This document shows, piece by piece, positions 10,398 to 18,974 of a stretch of 64,000 nt of DNA (its first letter is position 1; each line of letters starts with the position of its first letter). The notes beneath the pieces were generated by a model. It searched no databases. It was not told the DNA's origin and saw only the letters and a list, made by a program, of their open reading frames with translations. Origin of the DNA: Myxococcales bacterium (GTDB lineage: Bacteria > Myxococcota_A > Polyangia > Haliangiales > Haliangiaceae); contig JADJUF010000001.1 of the NCBI GenBank assembly GCA_016717005.1, forward strand, positions 434,001-498,000, written 5' to 3'. Both the position numbers and the translations under genes were made by a program.

Positions 10398-11296
10398 GGC
10401 CGGGCCCCGACGGTCGCGGTCAGCGCGGCGCGCACGCCGCCGCGCACCAGGTCGATCGCCACCTCGGCGTCGGGCCGATCGAACACCGCCAGCCGCAGAT
10501 CGTCGGGCCCGGTCACCGGGGCGCCGTCGATCGCGATGACGACGTCGCCGACCAGGACGCCGGCGCGCGCGGCCGGGCCGTCGTCGTCGAGCGACACCAC
10601 CAGCGCGCCGCGGCCGCGGCCGTCGGACACCGCCGCCGGGATCGCCGCCGGCTGGACGCCGACGCCCAGGTAGCCCCGGGCGATCCGGCCGTGGGCGCGC
10701 AGGCCCTCGACCACCCGGGCCAGGGTCGTGATCGGCACGCACAGATCGACGCCGGGGAAGAGCGTCCGGGTGTTCATGCCCAGCGCGCGTCCGGCCAGAT
10801 CGACCAGCGGCCCGCCGGCGAACCCGCGCGGCAGCGCGCGGTCGGTCTCGAGGTAGCGGTCGACCCGGCCACCGGCCGGCGTGCGCACCGTCGGGCCGAG
10901 CACGCCGAGCGCGCGCATCGACGCGCGGATCGCGCGCCCGGGTCGCGCCAGCGCGAACGCGAGCTGGCCCGCGGCGACGCCGTCGAGCTCGCGCTGGGCG
11001 ATCGGCGCCAGGCCGCCGCCGTCGACCGCGAGCAGCGCGACGTCGGTGCCGGGATCGCGGCCGAGCACGCGGGCCGGGCGCTCGACCACGTCGTCGCCAT
11101 CGGCGATCGCGACGGTGGGCTCGTCGGGGGTGTGGAAGCTGGAGGTGACCACCAGCTCGTCGGTCCAGGCCAGGCCCGAGCCGGCGCCGCGCCGGCGCGC
11201 GACCCGGACCACGCTGGCGGCGGCGGCGGTGACCGCGCCGGTGAGGGCGCGATCGAGGGCGACGAGCGAGGCGTCGATGTCGGTGTGGTGTTGCAT
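10394..11296 (-). CDS. HtrA-like pseudoprotease with PDZ domain
   Basis: About 300 aa from the ATG at 11296 (alternatives at 11332 and 11362). It has the same architecture as the next gene: beta-barrel protease fold (GAGSGLAW, GTDVALLAV) then PDZ (GYLGVGVQ, GPAARAGVLVGDVVIAIDG). The serine motif reads GFAGGPLVDL instead of GNSGGPL, so the nucleophile Ser is replaced by Ala. The histidine motif is also altered (VTSSFHTP). The Asp segment is kept. It is therefore expected to be inactive as a protease and may regulate or scaffold the active paralogue, to which it is translationally coupled by a 4-base overlap. Confidence 0.8.
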   Translation of the reverse strand: MQHHTDIDASLVALDRALTGAVTAAAASVVRVARRRGAGSGLAWTDELVVTSSFHTPDEPTVAIADGDDVVERPARVLGRDPGTDVALLAVDGGGLAPIAQRELDGVAAGQLAFALARPGRAIRASMRALGVLGPTVRTPAGGRVDRYLETDRALPRGFAGGPLVDLAGRALGMNTRTLFPGVDLCVPITTLARVVEGLRAHGRIARGYLGVGVQPAAIPAAVSDGRGRGALVVSLDDDGPAARAGVLVGDVVIAIDGAPVTGPDDLRLAVFDRPDAEVAIDLVRGGVRAALTATVGARP

Positions 11297-11436
11297 GACG
11301 CCATCGTGGGCCGCGCCGTCGTCGCCGCCCATCGGCCGTTGGGTCAGGCCTGCGCCTGTCATTCGGGCCGGCCCCTGCCCGATCGGTCAGGGCGATCGGC
11401 CGGCCGCGGTCGTCGGACCTGCCCTTGACGCCAGGG

Positions 11437-11470
11437 GTGAGGCGACCCACGTTGACCTCACGTTTTTTTT
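11437..11470 (+). terminator. hairpin plus eight-T run upstream of LuxR-type gene
   Basis: GTGAGG (11437-11442) pairs with CCTCAC (11456-11461) across a 13-base loop and is followed by eight T residues (11463-11470). It looks like an intrinsic terminator. No plus-strand gene precedes it, and the next start codon is only 17 bases later, so an attenuator is possible. The stem is short. Confidence 0.35.
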
Positions 11471-11487
11471 CACCTGGCGGCCCCCCG

Positions 11488-12147
11488 ATGACGCGCAACC
11501 CCACCCTCTCGCCCTCCCAGACCTCGCACCTCGCGGCGCCGGCGGCGTTCGCCGTCCCGGTCCGGGTCGCGATCACCACCGACGACGCGCTCATGCGCGC
11601 CGGGGTCCAGCGGCTCCTGGCCACCGCGCCCGAGGTGGTCGTGGTCCCGGCCGCGGACGCCCAGGTGATGCTGCTCGATCTCGGCGCCGACCCGGCCCGG
11701 GCGCTGGCGCGCGTGCCCGAGCTGCGGCGCGCGGTGATGCCGGTGGTGGCGGTGGTGCCCGACGGCAGCTTCGTCGCGCCGGTGCTGGCCGCCGGCGCCC
11801 GCGGCGTGGTCCGCCGCGACTCGATCGGCCCCGAGTGGGGCGCGGCCCTGGCGGCGGTCGAGCGTGGCCTGACGGTGATCGACGCGCCGCTGGCCGCCAG
11901 CTTCGTGTCGAGCCGCCCGCCGACGGCCCCGCCGTCGCGCCCCGGCACCGGCCAGCTCACCGAACGCGAGCGCCAGGTCGTGGCGCTCCTGGCCGAGGGC
12001 CTGTCGAACAAGCTGGTCGCCGATCGCCTGGGCATCAGCGACCACACCGCCAAGTTCCACGTCAACGGCGTCATGGCCAAGCTCGGCGCCGGCACCCGCA
12101 CCGAGGCGGTGGTCGAGGCCGTGCGCCGCGGCCTGGTCACGCTGTAG
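11488..12147 (+). CDS. NarL/LuxR-type DNA-binding response regulator
   Basis: 219 aa from the ATG at 11488. Residues 25-130 form a receiver-like domain (VRVAITTDDALMRAGVQRLL, MLLDLGADP with a candidate phospho-acceptor Asp, VLAAGARGVVRRDS). The usual acidic pair is represented by TDD, so phosphorylation is uncertain. The C-terminus is a typical LuxR helix-turn-helix: LTERERQVVALLAEGLSNK, ISDHTAKFHV, MAKLGAGTRTEAV. Divergent from the HtrA-like pair. No sensor kinase is adjacent. The last 65 bases are duplicated immediately downstream. Confidence 0.88.
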   Translation: MTRNPTLSPSQTSHLAAPAAFAVPVRVAITTDDALMRAGVQRLLATAPEVVVVPAADAQVMLLDLGADPARALARVPELRRAVMPVVAVVPDGSFVAPVLAAGARGVVRRDSIGPEWGAALAAVERGLTVIDAPLAASFVSSRPPTAPPSRPGTGQLTERERQVVALLAEGLSNKLVADRLGISDHTAKFHVNGVMAKLGAGTRTEAVVEAVRRGLVTL

Positions 12148-12211
12148 CTCGGTACCGGCATCGGCACCGAGGCGGTGGTCGAGGCGCGCGGCGGGGTCCG
12201 GTCACGCTGGA
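12081..12211 (+). repeat. tandem copy of the LuxR-type gene's 3' tail
   Basis: 12081-12147 (end of the gene) is followed directly by a degenerate copy at 12147-12211. Both share GCACCGAGGCGGTGGTCGAG and end with GTCACGCTG. The second copy is not an open continuation of the gene. Confidence 0.7.
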
Positions 12212-12230
12212 GCGAGCGCGGTCACGGCGG

Positions 12231-12665
12231 TCACGGCCCGAGGCCGACCCAGACCGCGCCGTCGTCGCCGAACTCCTTCTTCCAGATCGGCGCGCGGTCC
12301 TTGAGCCGATCGATCGCCGCCCGGCACGCGGTGAACGCCTCGGCCCGGTGCGGCGCCGCGGCCGCGATGACGACGGCGGCGTCGCCGATCGCCAGCGCGC
12401 CGACCCGGTGCTCGATCGCCACGCGCGCGCCCGGCACCTCGGCCTCGAGCTCGTCGACCAGCGCGCGGATCACCTTCTCGGCCATCTGGGCGTAGGCCTC
12501 GTACTCGAGCCGCTCGACCGTGACCCCGCGGCTGTGGCGCCGCACCAGGCCGGTGAACGTGCACACGCCGCCGGTCTCCGGCGTCACGACCGCGGCGACG
12601 CAGCGATCGAGCGACAGCGGCGCGTCGAGGATCGCGACGTGGATCCGATCGTTGCCGCCCGCCAC
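12231..12665 (-). CDS. moaE: molybdopterin synthase catalytic subunit MoaE
   Basis: 144 aa if started at the GTG at 12665. Converts cyclic pyranopterin monophosphate to molybdopterin together with thiocarboxylated MoaD. Family segments are seen in order: HVAILDAPLSLD, TGGVCTFTGLVR, VERLEYEAYAQMA, IEHRVGALAIGD, then the catalytic Lys region DRLKDRAPIWKKE. The gene overlaps the end of moaD. The proposed GTG codes the Val of the MoaD-type VAGG tail, so moaD and moaE could be one fused gene if the moaD frameshift is corrected (see finding). Cytoplasmic. Confidence 0.9.
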   Translation of the reverse strand: MAGGNDRIHVAILDAPLSLDRCVAAVVTPETGGVCTFTGLVRRHSRGVTVERLEYEAYAQMAEKVIRALVDELEAEVPGARVAIEHRVGALAIGDAAVVIAAAAPHRAEAFTACRAAIDRLKDRAPIWKKEFGDDGAVWVGLGP

Positions 12666-12895
12666 CGGCGGATCAGCACCAGCTCGTCGCCGGCCACCAG
12701 CACCTGGGCGGCGTCGGTCATCGCCTGGTTGACGGCGATCCGGTAGTGGCCGCGCAGCCCGGCGATGATGGCGTGCTGGCCCTCGAGCGCCGCGATCGCG
12801 TCGCCGACGGTCGCGCCGTCGGGCAGCTCGAGCTCGTCGTCCGCGCGTCCGATCCGCTCGCGGAACACGGCGAAGTACAGCACCTGGATCCGCAT
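12584..12895 (-). CDS. moaD: molybdopterin synthase sulfur carrier MoaD, C-terminal frameshift
   Basis: Ubiquitin-like sulfur carrier. The start MRIQVLYFAVFRERIG, then LPDGATVGDAIAAL, RIAVNQ and AGDELVLI match MoaD. The family ends IPPVxGG, whose last Gly becomes the thiocarboxylate. Here the raw frame turns to RRWRAATIG after VLI and runs to 12584, so the GG is lost. Adding one C at about 12667-12671 gives IPPVAGG at residue 81, the usual MoaD length. The restored frame then continues without a stop into moaE. The start is divergent from the alkyltransferase-like gene with 25 bases between. Confidence 0.8.
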   Translation of the reverse strand: MRIQVLYFAVFRERIGRADDELELPDGATVGDAIAALEGQHAIIAGLRGHYRIAVNQAMTDAAQVLVAGDELVLIRRWRAATIGSTSRSSTRRCRSIAASPRS

Positions 12896-12908
12896 GGTGG
12901 CCCTGTCG

Positions 12909-12914
12909 TACCGT
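12909..12914 (+). promoter_or_regulatory. candidate -10 box (TACCGT) for leaderless alkyltransferase-like gene
   Basis: TACCGT is 6 bases before the ATG at 12921, with no Shine-Dalgarno sequence. It lies in the 25-base gap to divergent moaD. Confidence 0.4.
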
Positions 12915-12920
12915 GCCCCC

Positions 12921-13298
12921 ATGGCGACGTCCAGCGACGAGCTGTCGGCCCACGGCCGCGCGGTCCGAGCCGCGATCCACGCGGTCGCGCGCCGGATCCC
13001 GCGCGGCAAGGTCGCCACCTACGGCCAGATCGCCGAGCTGGCCGGGTTCCCGGGCGGCGCGCGCGTGGCCGGCGCCGCGATGAAGACCTCGACGCCAGCC
13101 GATCGCCTGCCCTGGCAGCGCGTGGTCGGCAAGCGCGGAGGGCTCGGCGTCATCGCCATCCACGATCCCGTCGGCGCCGCGGTCCAGCGCGGGCTGCTCA
13201 CCGACGAGGGCGTCGTCGTGAGCGAGCGCGGGACCATCGCGTTGGCGCGGTTCGGCTGGCTGCCGTCGGGCCGGGCCCCGCGCCCGCGCCGACGCTGA
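12921..13298 (+). CDS. alkyltransferase-like protein (MGMT family, Cys replaced)
   Basis: 125 aa, single MGMT DNA-binding domain: RRIPRGKVATYGQIAELAG and the arginine-finger/HTH region GGARVAGAAM. At the active site the family PCHRV is PWQRVVGKRGGLG, so the alkyl-acceptor Cys is Trp. This is the hallmark of alkyltransferase-like (ATL) proteins, which bind O6-alkylguanine and hand the lesion to nucleotide excision repair without transferring the alkyl group. The C-terminus QRGLLTDEGV is typical. The Arg-rich tail (RAPRPRRR) may be non-conserved. Single gene with its own -10-like box. Confidence 0.9.
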   Translation: MATSSDELSAHGRAVRAAIHAVARRIPRGKVATYGQIAELAGFPGGARVAGAAMKTSTPADRLPWQRVVGKRGGLGVIAIHDPVGAAVQRGLLTDEGVVVSERGTIALARFGWLPSGRAPRPRRR

Positions 13299-13375
13299 CC
13301 TCGATCAAGGCCTGACCGCGCGGGCGCGGCTCGCCGGCCCGGCCGCGGGCCGCGCCCCGCCGACGCGCACCTCGG

Positions 13376-14716
13376 TCAGGGCGTATTGTCGGACGGCGGC
13401 GTGGCCTCGTTCGGCCGGGCGCTGTCGCTCGGGTACGGCGCGGTGACGCCGTCGCCCCGGGCCGGCGGCTGCGCCACGACCGGCGGGGGTGGCATCGCCG
13501 GCGGCGGCGCGACCCCGGGCCCGACGCCGCCACCCTCCTCGGGCTTCGGCGGCGGCGGCACGTCGTCGTGGATCTGCCGGCCCATCACCGGATCGAAGGT
13601 CGGCGACGGGCCGGGCGCCTCGACCTCGGGCACGGGCACGGGCACCGGCACGCCGGCGTCGATGATCCGGATCGGCTCGATCGGCGGCGCCTCGATGCGC
13701 GGCCGGTCGTTGCCGCTGCTGCCGCTGCTGCCGCTGCTGCCGGTGTCGTCGCGGGCGCCGTCGCACAGCGCGCCGATGCGGCGCACGTTCGACAGCTTGC
13801 CCATGAGCTTGATGTGGTGCATGCCCTGGGCGTCGATGATCGGGCTGCCGAAGTCGCAGGTGCTGCGGAACTTGGCCTCGCGGTCGTACAGCTCCTTGGA
13901 GCACTTGTACTTGATGCAGCCGGTGATCGTCGAGTCGGTGATCACCCGCGCCAGCTTGATCGTGACGTCGACGTCGGCCTCGCCGTCAGCCGAGGTCAGC
14001 TCGAAGGTGCGGCGCCGGGCCTCGCCCTTGACCACGTCGATCGCCAGCTTGAAGCGCCCGATCCGCAGCGCCGGGACCACGACGCCGTCCTTGGTCCAGA
14101 CCTCGTCGCCGGGGCGCTTGCTGCTGGGGTAGATCTTGGCCTCGCCGTCGCCGACCGCGCAGCCGACCGTGCACGCCAGCTCGAACACGCCGTCGGCCTT
14201 GCTCCAGTCGTTCTTGACCAGCTTGAGGCGGACCTTGCCGTCGGCGTTGCCCGACATCGGCAGGCCGATCGCGTCGCTGACGCCGGGGATCATGGTCAGC
14301 GGGACCTTGCTCAGCGCGAACGCGAACGAGGTCTCGTTCTTCTGCTGCGCGATCGTGCCGGTGATCCTGCCCGTGCCGGTCGCGATGTCGAGGCCGATCT
14401 CGACCTTGCCCGACAAGAGCGGCGCGAACGCCAGATCGATCTCGACCCGCTTGAAGTACATCGTCGTGGTCGGCTGGCCGGCCACGGCCGCGCGCGACCG
14501 CAGGGTCACGGCCGTCAGGGCGAACCGCCCCGGCACCAGGCTGCGCTCGACGCCCCCGATCGTCACGTCGTACTTTGACGACAGCGCCTCGAGCGCGCGG
14601 TCGCGGATGCGGTCGTACGGGAAGGTCAGGTGCAGCGCGACCACGAAGGTGACCAGCGCCAGCGCGACGTAGCCGACGATACGGAGGATCGCGCGGGCGC
14701 GCGGTGACACGGTCAT
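13376..14716 (-). CDS. gspN: type II secretion system protein GspN
   Basis: 446 aa, last gene of the gsp operon. One N-terminal membrane helix (ILRIVGYVALALVTFVVAL), then an AsmA-like periplasmic beta domain (YDVTIGGVERSLVPGRFAL, VEIDLAFAPLLSGKVEI) that matches the GspN family of deltaproteobacterial T2SS. A Cys cluster (ACTVGC, CIKYKC, STCDFG) suggests disulfides. The C-terminal 130 residues are low complexity, with a GSS repeat and Pro-rich stretches. Starts two bases after the gspM stop. Its role is an accessory inner-membrane component of the secretion machine; the mechanism is not established. Confidence 0.85.
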   Translation of the reverse strand: MTVSPRARAILRIVGYVALALVTFVVALHLTFPYDRIRDRALEALSSKYDVTIGGVERSLVPGRFALTAVTLRSRAAVAGQPTTTMYFKRVEIDLAFAPLLSGKVEIGLDIATGTGRITGTIAQQKNETSFAFALSKVPLTMIPGVSDAIGLPMSGNADGKVRLKLVKNDWSKADGVFELACTVGCAVGDGEAKIYPSSKRPGDEVWTKDGVVVPALRIGRFKLAIDVVKGEARRRTFELTSADGEADVDVTIKLARVITDSTITGCIKYKCSKELYDREAKFRSTCDFGSPIIDAQGMHHIKLMGKLSNVRRIGALCDGARDDTGSSGSSGSSGNDRPRIEAPPIEPIRIIDAGVPVPVPVPEVEAPGPSPTFDPVMGRQIHDDVPPPPKPEEGGGVGPGVAPPPAMPPPPVVAQPPARGDGVTAPYPSDSARPNEATPPSDNTP

Positions 14717-14717
14717 C

Positions 14718-15323
<606 letters not shown>

Positions 15324-15325
15324 GG

Positions 15326-16942
15326 CTACATGCACTCCGTGCGCATCGCGAACGAGAACAGCTTCTCGCCGTCCTTGCCGCTCTTCGAGGGCCCGCGCGA
15401 GATCTCCTTGATGCAGGTGATGCTCTTGAGCGCGCCCTCCAACGCGTCGATCTCCTCGGGCGTCTTGGCCGACCCCTCGAGGTTGACCTTGTTGTCCTTG
15501 ATGTCGATCGACGTAACGTTCAGCGTGATCTTGTCTCGGGTCGGCAGCTTGCCGTTGATCTCGAGCAGGAGGTCGTAGGCCGACATCTTCGGCATCGGCG
15601 ACTCGCCGTTGCCGCCGCTGCCGCCGGACAGCGACAACAGCGCCTTGACGGTCTTGGGCTGGCCGTCGAACACCTCGGCCGACTCGGTCGCGACCCGCTG
15701 GGTCAGCGTCTTCTCGGCCTTGCGCAGGGTCTTCATCGACGCGTAGGCCGAGCCGCCCGCGAACGCCATGACCACCAGCGCCGCGGCGCCGATCTGCATG
15801 AGCCGGGTCTTCAGGAAGGTCATGTCGACCTTGAAGGCCAGCGGGCCCTGGCGCAGATCGAAGCTGGCGCGCCCGCCGGCGACGTCGAGCGCGGTCGCCA
15901 CCGCCAGCGCGCCGCCGTCGACCGCGCCGGCCTCGGCCAGGCGCGGGGTCAGGAAGGTGGCGGCGTCGGCCGCGGTGATCGTCGCGACCGGCAGCTTGAG
16001 CTCGTCGGCGATGAACCCGGTCAGGCCGCGCAGGCGGCTGCCGCCGCCGCACACGATCACGCGCCCGACCTCGACCCCGGTCTTGGCCCGGGCCGCGGCC
16101 AGGCTCTGCCGCAGCTCGCGCACCCACGGGTGCAGCTCGCTGACCAGCACCTCGTGCACGCGCTGCCAGGCCTCGCTCGGGGCCGGGTTGCCGCTCGACG
16201 CGACGAAGCCGTCGGTGTGCTTGGCGTGCTCGGCGTCGGCGACCGGCAGGCGCCAGTTCTTGACGATCGCGTCGGTGACGTGGCGCCCGCCGCGCGTGAA
16301 CGTGCGCGAGCCGACCGCCCTGCCGCCGCGAGCGATCACCACGTGGGTGTGCTCGTGGCCGATGTCGACGACCGCGGTCGCGACGCCGTCGCTCGAGCGA
16401 TCGAGCCGCGCCAGGGCCGCGACCGGCACCAGGCCCCGGGCCTCGGCCCCGGCGGCCTCGGTCAGCGCCACCAGCTCCCGGGCGCGGGCCAGCCGCATCG
16501 AGTAGGTCAGGACCCGCATGCCCTCGGCCGGCGCCGCGATCCGCCCGCGCACCGGCGCCCCTGGATCGATCGCCGGCCCGACGTGGGCCGGCAGCGGCTC
16601 GCACGCGTAGACCAAGTCCTCGAGATCGATCGGGACCACGCCCTCGAGCTCGGCCCCGACCGCCTTCTCGAGATCGGGCCGGCGCAGCGCCTTGAAGCCG
16701 AACTCGAGCACGTGCACGAACACCTGGGCCCCGCCGACGGCGAGGTAGCCGACGTCCTTGTCGAGCTTGTGCTCGCGCACGATCGCGGCCAGCACGCGGC
16801 CGGCGCGCTGCTCGTAGGGCTCGTCGCCCGGCGGCACGACCCGCTCGACGATCTCGCCGACGGTGGCGTGCCGGAAGCCGGGGCTGGCGATCGCGACCTT
16901 GACGCTCCAGGCGCCCAGATCGACGGCGAACACGCGGCTCAT
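15326..16942 (-). CDS. gspL: type II secretion system protein GspL (PilM/PilN-like fusion)
   Basis: 538 aa. Residues 1-350 form an actin-like PilM/GspL cytoplasmic domain (VFAVDLGAWSVKVAIA, AVVDIGHEHTHVVIARGG, RVIVCGGGSRLRGL). A TM helix follows (IGAAALVVMAFAGGSAYA) and then a PilN-like periplasmic domain (ITLNVTSIDIKDNKVNLEG). GspL recruits the ATPase GspE to the membrane and binds GspM. The intact phosphate-binding motifs resemble PilM more than enteric GspL, which suggests nucleotide binding. Gap of 32 bases after gspK. Confidence 0.9.
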   Translation of the reverse strand: MSRVFAVDLGAWSVKVAIASPGFRHATVGEIVERVVPPGDEPYEQRAGRVLAAIVREHKLDKDVGYLAVGGAQVFVHVLEFGFKALRRPDLEKAVGAELEGVVPIDLEDLVYACEPLPAHVGPAIDPGAPVRGRIAAPAEGMRVLTYSMRLARARELVALTEAAGAEARGLVPVAALARLDRSSDGVATAVVDIGHEHTHVVIARGGRAVGSRTFTRGGRHVTDAIVKNWRLPVADAEHAKHTDGFVASSGNPAPSEAWQRVHEVLVSELHPWVRELRQSLAAARAKTGVEVGRVIVCGGGSRLRGLTGFIADELKLPVATITAADAATFLTPRLAEAGAVDGGALAVATALDVAGGRASFDLRQGPLAFKVDMTFLKTRLMQIGAAALVVMAFAGGSAYASMKTLRKAEKTLTQRVATESAEVFDGQPKTVKALLSLSGGSGGNGESPMPKMSAYDLLLEINGKLPTRDKITLNVTSIDIKDNKVNLEGSAKTPEEIDALEGALKSITCIKEISRGPSKSGKDGEKLFSFAMRTECM

Positions 16943-16974
16943 GGTTGGTTCCTCGATGATGCGACGGTCACGCG

Positions 16975-18309
16975 CTACTCCTCGCGCAGGTACAGCCAGG
17001 CCCCGTTGTTGCGGCCGGGCGGAAGCTTGGTGCGGACGCGGCTCTGCTGCAGGACGGTGTCCTGGTCCCAGGTGCCACGGATCGTGCGGCGGAGCGGGTT
17101 GAGCACGCCGCCGCGGGTGACCTCGCCGTAGACCTCGACGTCGTAGACCCGCAGGGTGCCGGCGGCGGCGATCTCGTCGACCCGACGCTGGTCGAGCTCG
17201 ATGCCGGTCAGGCCGGGCGGCAGCTGGATCAGCGGCGGCGGCGCGGCGCCGGTGGTGCCGTCGGCGCTGTCGGCGCCGGTCATCGCCGCGACCTCGGCGG
17301 CCGGGTCCTTGACGAACCGCACGAACGACGCGGTGTCCTGGAACCCCGACCCCAGCTCCTTCATCTTCAGCGCCAAGGTGGCGATCGTCCAGACCATGTT
17401 GAGATCGCGGGCCACCGGATCGTTGTCCTTGGCCGCCAGCGTGATGATCGCGGCCAGGATCTTGGGATCGTCGACCGCGCGCAGGTTGATCTTGCAGGCG
17501 CCGGCGACCCGGAACGTCGAGCCGAACAGCGCCCAGAACCGATCGTCGACCCCCCGCACCAGCTTGAGCTCGGCGACCGAGTCGATCGGCCCGTTCTTGG
17601 CCTTGTACTGATCGCGCAGGCCCTCGTAGCCGTAGTCCTCGGCGCCGCTCCGGGCCTCGCCCCGGTCGAGGTTGGGATCGACGTAGTCGATGATGGCGTC
17701 GATCTGGGTCGCGCGGTCGCGGCGCCAGCCCTCGCCGTCCTCCTCCTCGAACACCGGGTCGAACGCGTTCGGGTACAGGAGCGCCTGCAGCGCCTTGCGC
17801 ACCAGGTTCTGCTGGGCCGGCGCCTGCGCCGCCGCGCAGTTGACGTTGATCTTGCCGTCGATCGGCGTGATCCGGACCCCGAACGTGCCGATCGAGGTCC
17901 CGAGGCCCTTGGTGTCGGTCGCCGACAGGCCGATCGCGCCCTCGACCTGCTCGGCGTCGCCGCCGAACGCCGCGATGAACATGTCGGCGTAGTCGGTGAT
18001 CTGGATGCCGCGCAGCTGCTCGACGCCGTCGACCCGCTTCTGCAGGCGCAGCACCAGGTCGGTCAGGTTGAGCGACGACCGGGCCAGGAAGTGGGCCCGC
18101 ATCTGATCGAGGTTGTTGCGGGCCTGGAGCATGTCGATCGACGTGCGGGTCCCGAAGTCGTTGACGATCACCATGCAGATCGCGATGGCGGTGACGACCG
18201 CGAGGATCGCCATGCCGGCCTGCTCGCGCCGGGCCAGGGCGCGGCGACGCCGCCGTCGGGGCGGGCGGCCGGGCGCGGGGGTCGATGGGGGCGGCGTGGG
18301 CGCGGTCAT
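16975..18309 (-). CDS. gspK: type II secretion minor pseudopilin GspK
   Basis: 444 aa. Basic leader (RRRRRRALARREQAG) and cleavage before MAILAVVTAIAICMVIV. As in other GspK proteins the Glu at +5 is absent. The large alpha insertion of GspK is present, with helix-hairpin-helix-like pieces (AIIDYVDPNLDRG, SVAELKLVRGVDDRFW). GspK caps the pseudopilus tip with GspI and GspJ. Start chosen at 18309 because the upstream codons overlap gspJ. Confidence 0.9.
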   Translation of the reverse strand: MTAPTPPPSTPAPGRPPRRRRRRALARREQAGMAILAVVTAIAICMVIVNDFGTRTSIDMLQARNNLDQMRAHFLARSSLNLTDLVLRLQKRVDGVEQLRGIQITDYADMFIAAFGGDAEQVEGAIGLSATDTKGLGTSIGTFGVRITPIDGKINVNCAAAQAPAQQNLVRKALQALLYPNAFDPVFEEEDGEGWRRDRATQIDAIIDYVDPNLDRGEARSGAEDYGYEGLRDQYKAKNGPIDSVAELKLVRGVDDRFWALFGSTFRVAGACKINLRAVDDPKILAAIITLAAKDNDPVARDLNMVWTIATLALKMKELGSGFQDTASFVRFVKDPAAEVAAMTGADSADGTTGAAPPPLIQLPPGLTGIELDQRRVDEIAAAGTLRVYDVEVYGEVTRGGVLNPLRRTIRGTWDQDTVLQQSRVRTKLPPGRNNGAWLYLREE

Positions 18310-18311
18310 GG

Positions 18312-18974
18312 TCAGTACTGGAGCTGCTCCTCGAGCAACGGCCGGGCCTGGGTGGTGATCGAGACCTCGTCGCCGCGCGAGTTCTTGTAGGTGAGCTTGA
18401 TCCGGACCCGGGTCGGCAGCCGCCCGGCGACGCCGTCGGCCTTGCTCGAGTCCCAGTCGCTCTGCCACTTCTTGTCCTGCCAGTTCCAGTACTCGAGCTC
18501 GAGCTTCTCGACCCCGCGGATCAGGATGTCGAGCTCGCCGGGCTGGCGCTCCCAGTTCTCGTTCGACGGCCGCCGCAGCTCCTTGCGGTACAGGCTGTCG
18601 ACGCTGGGGTCGGCGCGGTCGTCGTCGAGGTAGTAGGCGATCATGGTCTGGTCGGACTCGTTGCCGTCGGACCACAGGGTCAGGTGGCCGAAGCTCGAGA
18701 ACCGGACCTCGTCGTCCTTGCCGACGAAGATCGTGCGCTTGTTGTCGAGGTTCTTGTCCTCGTTCTTCGACAGGTACGCGCTCTCGAGGTCGTTGACCAG
18801 GCGGGCCAGGCCCAGCCGGATCTCGTGGTTGCGCTCCTCGAGCGCGGTGTAGGTCGTCCGGGCGTCGGACGCCGACTTGATCGTCGTCCACGCGATCACC
18901 ATCATCAGGCCCAGGATCGCGATCGCGATCATGATCTCGATGAGGGTCATGCCCCGGAGGCGGCGCGCGGTCAC
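18312..18974 (-). CDS. gspJ: type II secretion minor pseudopilin GspJ
   Basis: 220 aa. Prepilin signal RRLRG then MTLIEIMIAIAILGLMMVIA with Gly at -1 and Glu at +5. The C-terminal beta domain contains VEKLELEYWNW and VRIKLTYKNSRGDE. It overlaps gspI by four bases (stop/start), so the two are coupled. It forms the pseudopilus tip complex with GspI and GspK. Confidence 0.92.
   Translation of the reverse strand: MTARRLRGMTLIEIMIAIAILGLMMVIAWTTIKSASDARTTYTALEERNHEIRLGLARLVNDLESAYLSKNEDKNLDNKRTIFVGKDDEVRFSSFGHLTLWSDGNESDQTMIAYYLDDDRADPSVDSLYRKELRRPSNENWERQPGELDILIRGVEKLELEYWNWQDKKWQSDWDSSKADGVAGRLPTRVRIKLTYKNSRGDEVSITTQARPLLEEQLQY

Noticed and set aside
10398..12167. N-terminal extension of the HtrA-type frame upstream of 10397
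   Set aside because: It covers the pseudoprotease and LuxR-type genes in wrong frames; the protease homology begins just after the GTG at 10397.
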